Source of the DNA: Clostridia bacterium
GTDB taxonomy: Bacteria; Bacillota; Clostridia; Oscillospirales; CAG-272
Assembly (NCBI GenBank): GCA_017447775.1
Contig: JAFSMU010000001.1
Span: forward strand, 1 to 64,000
Length of the DNA: 64,000 nucleotides
Direction of reading: 5' to 3'
Shown: piece by piece, positions 1-8,928 of the stretch
How the letters are laid out: every line of letters starts with the position of its first letter
Position numbering within the stretch: position 1 is the first letter of the stretch
Made by a program: the position numbers and the translations under genes
Notes under the pieces: generated by a model
What the model was told of the DNA's origin: nothing
Database searches by the model: none
What the model saw: the letters and a program-made list of their open reading frames with translations, nothing else

Positions 1-40
1 CGATACGCAAAGATGTTAAGATATGTTCCGAGAATATAAA

Positions 41-66
41 AGACTGCCAAACGGCAGTCTTTTTTT
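41..66 (+). terminator. Intrinsic terminator of a gene left of the window
   Basis: An 8-bp perfect stem (AGACTGCC / GGCAGTCT) with an AAAC loop is followed directly by six T. It must end transcription of a plus-strand gene that lies outside the window. Confidence 0.85.
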
Positions 67-74
67 CATAAAAA

Positions 75-102
75 TTTTGCGCCGCAAATTTGCGACGCAA
101 AA
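75..102 (-). terminator. Terminator-like near-palindrome after the 62-aa gene
   Basis: A 28-bp near-palindrome (TTTTGCG...CGCAAAA at the edges, GCAAATTTGC in the centre). Read on the minus strand it folds into an 8-bp stem with one G-U pair and is followed by TTTTT, so it is probably the terminator of the minus-strand gene ending at 145. Confidence 0.6.
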
Positions 103-144
103 AATTCAGACGTTTTGGAAGAAAAAACCGATCATCAAAGCTGT

Positions 145-333
145 TTACGCAATGCGTCCGAGCCGCCTTGCCTGCGCCGCCGTGGGAGAAAACTTCGCGC
201 ATTCACGGTCAATCTCTTTTGAGCGGCGATGGCGCGTGAGCATCTGTTCGTTGATATCGCTGTCGTAAATATCGTCGTTCTTTATCTCGTAAGAGTATAC
301 CTCGCAACCGTGTATTATCTCAAACTGTGCCAT
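145..333 (-). CDS. Small protein (62 aa), divergent from S24 repressor
   Basis: A 62-residue soluble protein of unknown function. It has a mixed acidic N-terminal half and an Arg-rich C-terminal half (RHRRSKEIDRE, then QARRLGRIA), with no membrane segment, signal peptide or cysteine pair. I do not recognise the family. It is very likely a real gene: AGGAGG lies 7 nt before the ATG, a consensus promoter with a 17-bp spacer sits at 376-404, and a terminator-like hairpin follows at 75-102. It is transcribed away from the LexA/CI-like repressor at 518. Two ACC-N6-GGT sites lie in and after its promoter, so it is probably the main target of that repressor and would be made when the repressor self-cleaves. 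A stress or DNA-damage effector is possible but is inference only. Confidence 0.7.
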   Translation of the reverse strand: MAQFEIIHGCEVYSYEIKNDDIYDSDINEQMLTRHRRSKEIDRECAKFSPTAAQARRLGRIA

Positions 334-350
334 GATTTCCTCCTGATTTT

Positions 351-362
351 ACCTTTGGCGGT
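351..362. promoter_or_regulatory. Candidate operator O2 (ACC-N6-GGT)
   Basis: ACCTTTGGCGGT, downstream of the small-gene promoter. It shares ACCTTT..CGGT with the site at 384-395. The two start 33 bp apart, about three helical turns, which suits cooperative binding by a dimeric repressor. Confidence 0.5.
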
Positions 363-375
363 GTTTTGTGAGCCT

Positions 376-404
376 ATTATACTACCTTTAACGGTATTTG
401 TCAA
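376..404 (-). promoter_or_regulatory. Sigma-A promoter of the 62-aa gene
   Basis: On the minus strand, TTGACA (404-399) and TATAAT (381-376) are separated by exactly 17 bp: a full consensus promoter. The spacer contains the operator-like sequence at 384-395. A promoter this strong in front of a small gene only makes sense if it is normally repressed. Confidence 0.9.
384..395. promoter_or_regulatory. Candidate operator O1 (ACC-N6-GGT) inside promoter spacer
   Basis: ACCTTTAACGGT lies between the -35 and -10 boxes of the minus-strand promoter, so bound repressor would exclude RNA polymerase. A third partial match (TTACCGTAAA) lies near 423-432, between the two divergent promoters. Confidence 0.55.
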
Positions 405-456
405 TACTTTTTTTGAAAAAAATTACCGTAAAATATAAAAAATTTCAAAAAAACTA

Positions 457-485
457 TTTACAAGTATAAAAATTTGTGATACAAT
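457..485 (+). promoter_or_regulatory. Promoter of the S24 repressor
   Basis: TTTACA (457-462), a 17-bp spacer and TACAAT (480-485), 32 bp before the repressor start codon. It is weaker than the divergent promoter, as expected for a maintenance promoter. Confidence 0.75.
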
Positions 486-517
486 ACAATTGCATCAAAG
501 TATAAAGAGGGTATTTT

Positions 518-1228
518 ATGAATTGGCTTGACAGCATAAAACGCATAAAGAAAGAAAAAGGACTTACCAACGACGCGCTCTCCGAGCTTTCGGGGATATC
601 GCTCGGCACGCTGAACAAGCTCCTTTCGGGCGCGACTGAGGATCCCAAGCTCTCGACGCTTCTTTCGCTTAAAGACGCGCTCGGCGTTTCGCTTGACAAG
701 CTTCTCGGTATCGACGGCGCAGAGATGGACGCGGAGCTTCGCGCAAAATATGCCTCCCTTGACCGCGCAGGGCGTGAAACCGTCGACTATATTATAAATA
801 AGGAACACGCGCGCGTTGCGCGCGAGCGCGAGGCAAAGCCGTACACGCTTGAAAATCCGCAGGTGCGCCGCATAAAACTGTTTGACACGGCGGCGTCAGC
901 CGGAACCGGCACGTACCTTTCCGAAAGCAGCGCCACCGATATTTCCGTTTATTCAAATCCGATCACAGACGCGGCGGACTTTGCCGTACGCGTATCGGGC
1001 GACAGTATGATGCCGAAATATCATAACGGCGACATCCTGCTTGTCGAGCAGACGGAGCAGATAAGCGAAGGCGAGCTTGGCATATTCACAGTCGACGGCG
1101 AGGCGTTTTTCAAAAAATACGGCGGCGACAGACTTATTTCGCTCAACCCCGAATACAAGGACATTCCCATCGGCGCGTACAACGACGTGCACTGCTTCGG
1201 CAGAGTCATCGGGCGGCTGAGAAAGTAA
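518..1228 (+). CDS. LexA/CI-like repressor: XRE HTH plus S24 peptidase
   Basis: A 236-residue transcriptional repressor. Residues about 5-62 form an XRE-type helix-turn-helix (SGISLGTLNKLLSG is the recognition region). Residues about 115-232 form an S24/LexA-type self-cleavage domain, with catalytic Ser163 in GDSMMP and Lys199 in EAFFKKYGG. A probable Ala128-Gly129 cleavage bond lies in the linker (AASAGTG). Family knowledge: such proteins bind operators as dimers and lose activity when self-cleavage is stimulated, often by RecA filaments. It has its own promoter (457-485) and a GAGGG ribosome site, and faces a small gene whose promoter holds two operator-like sites. No phage genes lie nearby, so this looks like a host stress switch or the remnant of a mobile element. 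Confidence 0.9.
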   Translation: MNWLDSIKRIKKEKGLTNDALSELSGISLGTLNKLLSGATEDPKLSTLLSLKDALGVSLDKLLGIDGAEMDAELRAKYASLDRAGRETVDYIINKEHARVAREREAKPYTLENPQVRRIKLFDTAASAGTGTYLSESSATDISVYSNPITDAADFAVRVSGDSMMPKYHNGDILLVEQTEQISEGELGIFTVDGEAFFKKYGGDRLISLNPEYKDIPIGAYNDVHCFGRVIGRLRK

Positions 1229-1242
1229 ATATTTTGAAGTAT

Positions 1243-1265
1243 GCCGCCTGAAAAGGCGGCTTTTT
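1243..1265 (+). terminator. Intrinsic terminator of the S24 repressor gene
   Basis: GCCGCC / GGCGGC stem with a TGAAAA loop followed by TTTTT. The T-tract touches the stop codon of the convergent symporter gene. Confidence 0.85.
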
Positions 1266-2554
1266 CATCGCCGGAATTTTGTAAATCCCAAAAGCTCCGT
1301 CTCGGCTTTTACATCACGCCAAAGCGCGACAACGGCGACAAGATTCACCGCCGTCATCACGGCGACGCCGAAGTCCGTCAGCATCCACACGCGCGCCTCG
1401 CCCACAAGCGCTCCCACCACGACAAAAGCGCAATATGCCGCGAGATATACCCCGCCGACGCGGCGGCTTTTGCAGAGATATTCAAGGCACGTTTTTCCGT
1501 AAAATCCCCAGCAGATAAGAGTTGAAAAAGCGAAAAAAACTATCGCAACTGCGACGATATATCTCCCGACGTCGCCGCAAAAATACGCAAAAGCATCGGA
1601 CACAAGCGCCATTCCGACGCCGTCGCCGCCGTAAAGGAGTATCACAAACGCCGTCAGTGTGCATATAACGATAGTATCGAAGAAAACCTCAAACAGACCG
1701 AGAAGTCCCTCACCCGCGGGGCTTTTTGTTTTCGCCTGCGCGTGTGAAAGCGGCGCTGTGCCGCCGCCTGCCTCGTGCGAATACGCGCCTTTTGCAACGC
1801 CGTGGCGCAGTGCCGCCCCCGTGAAAAATCCGACGATGCCGCCGCCCGCCGACGAGGGAGTGAACGCCGACGAAAATATTTTTTCCATCACATCGGGCAA
1901 TGTCGACGCATTTGATATTACTATTTTAAGCGCAATAACTATATATGCGCCGCTCATTATCGGCACGATGACAGATGTTACGCGCGACACCGTCCCATAC
2001 CCGCCGAAAATCGACGCGGCACACAAAAGCGCAAGTATGGCGCCAACCGCAAGCGATGGTACGTTTACGACGCTTTGCACCGCGCCGACAGCCGCGCGCG
2101 ACTGAACCAGATTGCCGAGTACAAATGACAAAACAACGCCGATAAGCGCAAACACCGCCGCAAGAACACGCCCAAAATTGCCGCCGACGCCGTTTTTCAT
2201 ATAGTACATCGGCCCGCCGCGATAGCCGTCGCCGCATACCTCGCGGTACTTTACGGCGAGGACGATCTCGGCATATTTCAATACGGCGGCGATAAGCGCC
2301 GACGCCCACATCCAAAATACAGCTCCCGCACCGCCGAGCGATATCGCAACGGCAACGCCGACGATGTTCCCCACACCCAGCGTCCCCGCAAGCGAGAGCG
2401 ACAGCGCGCGAAGCCCCGCGCTCTCAGATATCATTGCGCGAACCGTTTTTATCGGGTGTGAAAAAAAGAAAAAACGAAGCTTAAAAAGATAAAACGCGCC
2501 GCACCCCATTATCAACACGGGCAGCACCGCCGTCGGAAAAGACAAAAACGCCAT
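1265..2554 (-). CDS. Sodium:alanine symporter family protein (AGCS)
   Basis: A 429-residue polytopic membrane protein of the alanine/glycine:cation symporter family (SLC/AGCS, COG1115). Family marks visible: a GTLGVGNIVGVA segment in the N-terminal third, the YRGGPMYYMKNG loop around residues 107-118, and GAYSHEAGGGTAPLSHA in the middle, all typical of AgcS/DagA proteins that import small neutral amino acids with sodium. About ten hydrophobic segments can be seen. The start at 2554 is chosen because AAGGAGGA lies just upstream; an in-frame start 18 codons earlier has no ribosome site. It is monocistronic, with its own promoter at 2580-2608. Confidence 0.92.
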   Translation of the reverse strand: MAFLSFPTAVLPVLIMGCGAFYLFKLRFFFFSHPIKTVRAMISESAGLRALSLSLAGTLGVGNIVGVAVAISLGGAGAVFWMWASALIAAVLKYAEIVLAVKYREVCGDGYRGGPMYYMKNGVGGNFGRVLAAVFALIGVVLSFVLGNLVQSRAAVGAVQSVVNVPSLAVGAILALLCAASIFGGYGTVSRVTSVIVPIMSGAYIVIALKIVISNASTLPDVMEKIFSSAFTPSSAGGGIVGFFTGAALRHGVAKGAYSHEAGGGTAPLSHAQAKTKSPAGEGLLGLFEVFFDTIVICTLTAFVILLYGGDGVGMALVSDAFAYFCGDVGRYIVAVAIVFFAFSTLICWGFYGKTCLEYLCKSRRVGGVYLAAYCAFVVVGALVGEARVWMLTDFGVAVMTAVNLVAVVALWRDVKAETELLGFTKFRR

Positions 2555-2579
2555 AACAAGTCCTCCTTTTTCAATGTAT

Positions 2580-2608
2580 ATGATACAAAAGCGGGAAAAT
2601 GAACTCAA
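2580..2608 (-). promoter_or_regulatory. Promoter of the AGCS symporter gene
   Basis: On the minus strand TTGAGT and TATCAT are separated by 17 bp, about 26 bp before the start codon. A single CIRCE-like half-site lies 14 bp upstream (2622-2630). Confidence 0.6.
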
Positions 2609-2621
2609 ACGGCGTCGAAAT

Positions 2622-2630
2622 TTAGCACTC
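2622..2630. promoter_or_regulatory. Isolated CIRCE half-site
   Basis: TTAGCACTC is an exact CIRCE left arm, but the matching right arm nine bases on has only about 3 of 9 bases. It lies between the symporter promoter and the groES promoter, and is either a decayed second HrcA operator or chance. Confidence 0.4.
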
Positions 2631-2675
2631 GACGGAAAAAGTTATGAACTTTTCGTAAAATTTAGCAAAAAGGTA

Positions 2676-2704
2676 TTGATTTTTTCATTGAATTGTAGTA
2701 AAAT
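2676..2704 (+). promoter_or_regulatory. groESL promoter
   Basis: TTGATT (2676-2681), 17-bp spacer, TAAAAT (2699-2704). Transcription should start about 7 nt later, right in front of the CIRCE element. Confidence 0.8.
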
Positions 2705-2715
2705 ATCTCTTGAAA

Positions 2716-2742
2716 TTGGCACTTAGGTATTTTGAGTGCTAA
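2716..2742. promoter_or_regulatory. CIRCE element (HrcA operator)
   Basis: TTGGCACTT-N9-GAGTGCTAA. The right arm is exact and the left arm has two changes from TTAGCACTC. It lies just after the groES -10 box, where HrcA binding is known to repress groESL in Firmicutes outside heat stress. Confidence 0.93.
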
Positions 2743-2784
2743 ATTGGGAAAATAAAATTTCATTATATAAACGGAGGTAATTTT

Positions 2785-3075
2785 ATGAAACTCAAACCGC
2801 TTTACGACCGCGTTGTAGTCAAGACGGTCGAAGCTGAGGAAACAACAAAGGGCGGCATCATCCTCACCGCTTCAGCAAAGGAAAAACCGCAGGTAGCCGA
2901 GGTCATCGCTGTCGGCGACGGCAACCCGCACGACGGATCGAAAGAGGCCGTTGCAGTTAAAGTCAAGGTTGGCGATAAAGTTATCGTTTCAAAATACGCC
3001 GGTACGGAAGTCAAGATAGACGGCGAGGAACTTACGATAGTCAACATGGGCGACATTCTCGCCATAGTCGAATAA
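2785..3075 (+). CDS. groES: Co-chaperonin GroES (10 kDa)
   Basis: A 96-residue co-chaperonin of normal length. It forms the heptameric lid on GroEL in the cytoplasm and seals the folding chamber. Diagnostic sequence: LKPLYDRVVVK at the N-terminus, the mobile loop ETTKGGIILT (residues about 19-28, including the IIL that docks on GroEL), and GDKVIVSKYAGTEVK in the second half. AACGGAGGT precedes the ATG. It is first in a two-gene operon with groEL (12-nt gap) under a CIRCE operator, so it is expected to be heat induced through HrcA. Confidence 0.98.
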   Translation: MKLKPLYDRVVVKTVEAEETTKGGIILTASAKEKPQVAEVIAVGDGNPHDGSKEAVAVKVKVGDKVIVSKYAGTEVKIDGEELTIVNMGDILAIVE

Positions 3076-4719
<1,644 letters not shown>

Positions 4720-4732
4720 TAAATAAAAAAAA

Positions 4733-4757
4733 GACGCTCGCAAGAGCGTCTTTTTTT
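4733..4757. terminator. Bidirectional terminator, groEL / thpR
   Basis: GACGCTC / GAGCGTC stem with a GCAA tetraloop, flanked by A-tract and T-tract, so it can end the groESL operon on the plus strand and the four-gene operon on the minus strand. Confidence 0.9.
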
Positions 4758-4774
4758 ATTTGAAAATCGTTTTT

Positions 4775-5293
4775 TCAGAATTTGCGCGTATAGAGTTTTT
4801 TATATACAAGCCTTCCGTCAATGCGGGTGCTTTCCATAAGGTCAAACGAAACGACGCGTTTATCAAACGAGCGGACTGCCGCGTTAAAATTTTCCGCGTC
4901 GCACCCCGGTTGAAATTCTGCCTCGCGGCAAAGCGTCAGGTGCGGGGAGAACGGCTTTCTGTCGTAATATATCCCGTTTTTGTCAAGCGACGCGCGAAGA
5001 TGGCCCGCAAGACGCTTTATTTCGTCGCCGCCGACGCCAAGCCATACGACGTTCCCGAACTTCCCCGCTCCACCGACGGCGATATCAAACGGGGAAAAGT
5101 CCACGCGCGCCGCCGCTTCAATGACGGATTTTAGGCTCGCGCGGTCAACCTCTCCGAGAAACGCAAGCGTTATATGGAGATTTTCACGCCGCGTAAAATT
5201 CCCGCGGACGCACATTTTTTTGAGCGACGCGACGTTTTCGGAAATGACGTTCTTTTCCGCCTCCGAAAACCCGACGGCAAAAAACAATCTCAT
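4775..5293 (-). CDS. thpR: RNA 2',3'-cyclic phosphodiesterase (ThpR/LigT)
   Basis: A 172-residue 2H-family phosphoesterase that opens 2',3'-cyclic phosphates on RNA ends; family members can also seal 2',5' bonds. The two catalytic HxT/S motifs are intact: H40-I-T42 in NLHITLAFLGEV and H118-L-T120 in FSPHLTLCRE. The N-terminus RLFFAVGF is typical. It is the last gene of the operon 7259-4775, starting 9 nt after the DUF362 gene with only a weak ribosome site, so it is probably translationally coupled. Confidence 0.92.
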   Translation of the reverse strand: MRLFFAVGFSEAEKNVISENVASLKKMCVRGNFTRRENLHITLAFLGEVDRASLKSVIEAAARVDFSPFDIAVGGAGKFGNVVWLGVGGDEIKRLAGHLRASLDKNGIYYDRKPFSPHLTLCREAEFQPGCDAENFNAAVRSFDKRVVSFDLMESTRIDGRLVYKKLYTRKF

Positions 5294-5302
5294 GGCGTAA
5301 GA

Positions 5303-6187
5303 TCAGATCTCGATAAGCTCATATTCCCTTGAACCGAAACCGAGCTGTGCCGCAGCCTCAACGGTGTGTATGCCGTGGCGCGACTCAACGCGCTGAATGA
5401 AATGTGCCTGTCCCGGATCGTCCTTTGCCGCATAGATAAGGTCGATGCACGCCTGATCTATCGCCACGGGATCGAGTGATGAAAGCACGCCGATGTCCTT
5501 CATGCACGGGTCCTCTGCGACGTCGCAGCAGTCGCAGTCGACGGAGAGGTTTTTCATTACGTTGACAAACGCCATATTTCCTTTGAAATAGTCGACAATA
5601 GACATCGCCGCGTCCGCCATCGATTCAAGGAAAGTATCCTGCGGCGGCAGATCGTTCCACAGGTTGAACTGATCTTCAGTTCTGCCCGCCGAGTGTATCA
5701 GCGACTTGCCGGCGCTTGATCCGAATCCGATAGAAAGCTGTTTCAGCGCGCCGCCGAATCCACCCATCGGGTGTCCTTTGAAGTGCGACAGCACAAGCAC
5801 AGAGTCATAGTTTTTCATATTCTTGCCGACGAGGTTTCTTTTCAGTACCTTGCCGTTTGGGATCAGAAGCTCGTCGTCCGGGCCTTGCGCGTCCATAAGG
5901 TCAAATTTGAAAAATTTGTTCCAGCCGTGCGCCTCGATGAGCTTTACGTGCTTTTTCGTCGTATTTCTCGCGCCGCCGTAAGCCGTGTTGCACTCAATGA
6001 CAGTGCCGCCAACCTCCTCGACAAGAGGGCGAACAAAATCCGGGCGAAGGTAGTTCTGGTTGCCCTGCTCGCCCGAGTGAAGCTTTACGCCAACGTTGCC
6101 GGAAAGCTCTTTTCCGAGCGCGCGATATACCTTTATCAGACTTTCGGGTGAAAGCTCGCGTGTAAAATAAACTTTTGACTTACTCAT
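5303..6187 (-). CDS. DUF362 domain protein
   Basis: A 294-residue DUF362 protein (COG2006). Family sequence is visible through the first 170 residues (NVGVKLHSGE, then AYGGARNTT, LSHFKGHPMGGFGGALKQLSIG). Many DUF362 proteins carry a C-terminal 2[4Fe-4S] ferredoxin domain. This one lacks the repeated CxxCxxCxxxC pattern and keeps only a small cysteine group (VDCDCCDVAEDPC) around residues 216-228, so it may hold at most one cluster. It sits 11 nt downstream of an FMN-flavoprotein gene, which fits a redox role, but the substrate is unknown. AAGGAG precedes the ATG. Confidence 0.85.
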   Translation of the reverse strand: MSKSKVYFTRELSPESLIKVYRALGKELSGNVGVKLHSGEQGNQNYLRPDFVRPLVEEVGGTVIECNTAYGGARNTTKKHVKLIEAHGWNKFFKFDLMDAQGPDDELLIPNGKVLKRNLVGKNMKNYDSVLVLSHFKGHPMGGFGGALKQLSIGFGSSAGKSLIHSAGRTEDQFNLWNDLPPQDTFLESMADAAMSIVDYFKGNMAFVNVMKNLSVDCDCCDVAEDPCMKDIGVLSSLDPVAIDQACIDLIYAAKDDPGQAHFIQRVESRHGIHTVEAAAQLGFGSREYELIEI

Positions 6188-6198
6188 TTATCTGCTCC

Positions 6199-6816
6199 TT
6201 ATCTTATAAAATTCGTGTTGATTTTCTTCTCTTTTTCGGGCAGGCCGTATTTTTCTTTCCCGAGCGAGATGCTCTTCATCAAAAACGCCATATTTTTCGC
6301 AAGTGTACGCATCATCTGAAGCCCCTCGCCGTCCTGTGCCGCCTGCTCGGCGGAATTTCCGTGGATGCCGTTCCAATACTGCCCCGTCGCTATCGGCATA
6401 CCCGAAATGGCGAAAAATTTGTTCATCTCGTCGTACGTTGCCGTAAGGCCGCCGCGGCGCGCCGACGCAACGGCCGCGCCCACCTTCATAGTCTTATCAA
6501 AATGCGAGCTGTAGAACAACCGCTGCAATATCGCCTCGACAGTCGCGTTAGCGGAGGCGTAATATACCGGCGAGCCGACGACAAACCCGTCGCACTCTTC
6601 AAATTTCGGCGCAAGCTCGTTTACAACGTCATCGAACACGCACTTCCCGTTTTTGTAGCAATACCCACACGCAACACACCCGCGAACAGGCTTGTTGCCG
6701 ACATGGACGATCTCAGCCTCGATCCCTTCATTTTCAAACACGCGGCGCATTTCGTCAAGCGCAGTGTAAGTGCTTCCGTTTGCGTGTGGCGAGCCGTTGA
6801 GCATCAAAACCTTCAT
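6199..6816 (-). CDS. NAD(P)H-dependent FMN reductase / flavodoxin-fold protein
   Basis: A 205-residue flavodoxin-fold oxidoreductase. The N-terminus KVLMLNGSPHANGSTYTAL is the FMN phosphate-binding loop. Residues 47-59 carry CVACGYCYKNGKC, the compact cysteine motif of iron-sulfur flavoproteins, and VVGSPVYYAS follows near residue 80. It probably moves electrons between NAD(P)H, FMN and possibly an Fe-S cluster in the cytoplasm. Its ATG overlaps the stop of the GNAT gene by 4 nt, so the two are translationally coupled. Confidence 0.88.
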   Translation of the reverse strand: MKVLMLNGSPHANGSTYTALDEMRRVFENEGIEAEIVHVGNKPVRGCVACGYCYKNGKCVFDDVVNELAPKFEECDGFVVGSPVYYASANATVEAILQRLFYSSHFDKTMKVGAAVASARRGGLTATYDEMNKFFAISGMPIATGQYWNGIHGNSAEQAAQDGEGLQMMRTLAKNMAFLMKSISLGKEKYGLPEKEKKINTNFIR

Positions 6817-7259
6817 ATATTATCCCCCTTATAAAGTTGCTTTTTCATTTTTCTGTGCGGTATGCCCGCGTCGTCGTAAACGTCGGAAATCACGGTAAAC
6901 CCGCATTTTTCGTAGAACGGGATAGCTTGGCACTGCGCGCCGAGCAAAAGCTCGGCATATCCGCGCTTGCCGTACGTATTTGCGGCAAATTCGAGCGCCG
7001 CGCGCCCGTACCCGCGCCCGCGATATTCTTTAAGTATGCAAAGCCGTCCGATATGCGCCACCGCCCCTTCGTCGAGCAGTACGCGGAACGCGCCGACAGG
7101 CTTTTTATCGCACATCAAAAGATAGTGATCGCACGGCGCGCCGGGCTTGTCGTACTCGTCAGCTTCAAGTTTTGGCGGCACGCCCTGTTCTGAAACGAAC
7201 ACGGCGCGGCGAATTTCAAGACAGCGAAAGACGCTGTCGTTTGCGGGGATTATATCCAT
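6813..7259 (-). CDS. GNAT family N-acetyltransferase
   Basis: A 148-residue GNAT acetyltransferase. The acetyl-CoA pyrophosphate loop RGRGYG is at about residues 80-85 within RLCILKEYRGRGYGRAALEF, and the C-terminal FYEKCGF strand is typical. The overall form resembles the ElaA/YjcF subgroup, whose substrates are mostly unknown. It is first in a four-gene operon and its promoter is at 7291-7319. The substrate cannot be read from the sequence. Confidence 0.9.
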   Translation of the reverse strand: MDIIPANDSVFRCLEIRRAVFVSEQGVPPKLEADEYDKPGAPCDHYLLMCDKKPVGAFRVLLDEGAVAHIGRLCILKEYRGRGYGRAALEFAANTYGKRGYAELLLGAQCQAIPFYEKCGFTVISDVYDDAGIPHRKMKKQLYKGDNI

Positions 7260-7290
7260 ATTCGCACCCCTTGTATAATATTACATATAG

Positions 7291-7319
7291 ATTTTATCAT
7301 AGATAAATGCATTTTTCAA
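7291..7319 (-). promoter_or_regulatory. Promoter of the GNAT-flavoprotein-DUF362-thpR operon
   Basis: On the minus strand TTGAAA, 17-bp spacer, TAAAAT, 32 bp before the GNAT start codon. Confidence 0.75.
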
Positions 7320-7377
7320 GTAAAACAGGGGAGAAAACGAGGAAAATAAATTTTTTTACCGTGAATCGTGCAATAAA

Positions 7378-7404
7378 AAAGAGCGGCATTGCCGCTCTTT
7401 TTTT
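7378..7404 (-). terminator. Terminator of the PfkB kinase gene
   Basis: GAGCGGCA / TGCCGCTC stem (7381-7397), A-tract on the left and T-tract on the right. It ends the minus-strand sugar gene cluster. Confidence 0.85.
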
Positions 7405-7410
7405 ATTTTT

Positions 7411-8487
7411 TTATCTCTTGACTCTGGCGTTGCCGCTCCAGACGCTCCAGACCTGCTCCTCGTCAGCCGGCTGTGCGTAGTCGGTGAGGAACGTCGTCGC
7501 AAGCGCGCCCGTCGCCCAACCGAAATGGAGCGCGTCCTCATACGAAAATCCCTTTATGATGCCGTATATAAGTCCGCCGACAAATCCGTCGCCGCCGCCG
7601 ATGCGGTCAAGCACGTGGATCGGGCGCGGCTCGACTACCTGCCACTCGTTATCGGCAAGCATAATAGCGCCCCAAAGATGTTCGTTTGCGTTCACCACCT
7701 GACGGAGCGTTGTTGCAAACACCTTTGCGTTCGGGAATTTTTCCTTAACGCATCCGATCATTCCCTTGAACCCGTCGATCTTCGCCGAAATATCCTTGCC
7801 GCCCGCTTCAGGCCCCTCGATGCCGAGACAAAGCTGGAAATCCTCCTCGTTGCCGACGAGAATGTCGGAAACGGACGCGATCTCCGTGAAGATCTCGCGC
7901 AGCTCGTCTTCTCTGCCCTTCCAGAACGAAGCGCGATAGTTCAAGTCAAACGAGATCAGCGTGCCGTATTTCTTCGCCGCGCGCGCAAGCTCGAGGCAGA
8001 ATTTGCTCGTGTCAGGCGAAAGCGCGCCGATAAGACCTGAGAGATGAAGCACCGCGACGCCGTCTGTGCCGAAAAGGCGGTCGAGGTCAAAGTCTTTGAT
8101 GTTCAGCGTGCGCCCTACCTCGCCGGCTCTGTCGTTGCAGACGCGCGGACCGCGCGAGCCGTAACCGCTGTCGGCGATGTTGAACTGATGGCGGTATCCC
8201 CACGGACCGCCCTGCTCGACCTCGGCGCCTTCGTAAGTCATTCCGCGAGAGCGGAGATTCTGCTTGATGAACGACGCTATCGGACTGTCCTTGACAAACG
8301 TCGTGAGCACGTGCGTCGGAAGTCCGAGATACGACGATATCGACGCGACGTTCGTCTCGGCGCTTGTCGCCTGCATGAAGAACATATCGCTCGACGCAAC
8401 GGGCTGTCCCGCCGCAGGTGAGATGCGGACGCCCATCGACGTTGGCACAACGAGCGCGTATTTGTAATTTTGTTTGATGTTAAGCAT
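7411..8487 (-). CDS. PfkB family sugar kinase (KDG kinase-like)
   Basis: A 358-residue PfkB/ribokinase-fold kinase, probably phosphorylating a sugar or sugar acid such as 2-keto-3-deoxygluconate. The PfkB signature 2 with its catalytic aspartate is DRIGGGDGFVGGL near residue 290; the substrate lobe has FDLNYRASFWKG and the ATP lobe VGNEEDF. The N-terminal region (ISPAAGQPV...SAETNVAS) matches the clostridial 'sugar kinase' group often found with uronic acid genes. ACGGAGG precedes the ATG. It lies downstream of gnd in the same direction, but a mobile element now separates the two. Substrate assignment is inference. Confidence 0.85.
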   Translation of the reverse strand: MLNIKQNYKYALVVPTSMGVRISPAAGQPVASSDMFFMQATSAETNVASISSYLGLPTHVLTTFVKDSPIASFIKQNLRSRGMTYEGAEVEQGGPWGYRHQFNIADSGYGSRGPRVCNDRAGEVGRTLNIKDFDLDRLFGTDGVAVLHLSGLIGALSPDTSKFCLELARAAKKYGTLISFDLNYRASFWKGREDELREIFTEIASVSDILVGNEEDFQLCLGIEGPEAGGKDISAKIDGFKGMIGCVKEKFPNAKVFATTLRQVVNANEHLWGAIMLADNEWQVVEPRPIHVLDRIGGGDGFVGGLIYGIIKGFSYEDALHFGWATGALATTFLTDYAQPADEEQVWSVWSGNARVKR

Positions 8488-8510
8488 AATAGCCTCCGTT
8501 TTTTTGATTG

Positions 8511-8565
8511 CCTTCCCCTGACGGGGAAGGTGTCAGCCAACGGCTGACGGATGAGGAGATAACGC
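8511..8565 (+). repeat. Element copy 1, left end (two hairpins)
   Basis: Outer hairpin CCTTCCCC-TGAC-GGGGAAGG, second hairpin TCAGCC-AAC-GGCTGA, then GGATGAGGAGATAACG. It pairs as an inverted repeat with 8929-8980. Confidence 0.8.
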
Positions 8566-8569
8566 GAGG

Positions 8570-8917
8570 TCATATTTTGATATGTTTCAAAATATCCGCA
8601 CATACTCCTTCAAAGTTTTCGTTGATTTCTTTATTTGAATATCTCAAAACGGTCAGTTCCATTTTCTTCAGATATTCGTCTCTTTTTTTGTCGTTTTCTT
8701 TGTTTTCCTTGTCCCAATGCTGCGAGCCGTCGAGTTCAATGACAAGCTTAGAAGAGGATATGAGAAAATCGACGATATAATTTCCGATATTCTTTTGTCG
8801 GTTTACTGTGACGGGGAGCTTTTTCAGAAAATCATACCAAAGATGTTTTTCTTCGGCTGTCATGTTTGTTCGCAATTCTTGCGCGTTTGCAACAAGTTTT
8901 TTGTTGTGCTTATACAT
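8570..8917 (-). CDS. DUF559 (Vsr-like, PD-(D/E)xK) protein, element copy 1
   Basis: A 115-residue DUF559 protein, a small endonuclease-like domain related to the very-short-patch repair fold. Visible motifs: EEKHLWYDFLKKLP (residues 22-35), the probable metal site GNYIVDF (Asp50) followed by VIELDGSQHW (Glu61, Asp63, His67), and VLRYSNKEI near the C-terminus. Nuclease activity is family-level inference. It is 50-60% identical by eye to the gene at 42313. GAGGAG in the element's right end is the only ribosome-site-like sequence upstream, 13 nt from the ATG. AT content is clearly higher than in neighbouring genes, which fits a mobile origin. Confidence 0.85.
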   Translation of the reverse strand: MYKHNKKLVANAQELRTNMTAEEKHLWYDFLKKLPVTVNRQKNIGNYIVDFLISSSKLVIELDGSQHWDKENKENDKKRDEYLKKMELTVLRYSNKEINENFEGVCADILKHIKI

Positions 8918-8928
8918 GGCTTTTCGTT

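Noticed and set aside
518..2554. Prophage remnant around the S24 repressor
   Set aside because: No integrase, attachment site repeats or phage structural genes nearby; flanking genes are ordinary chromosomal ones.
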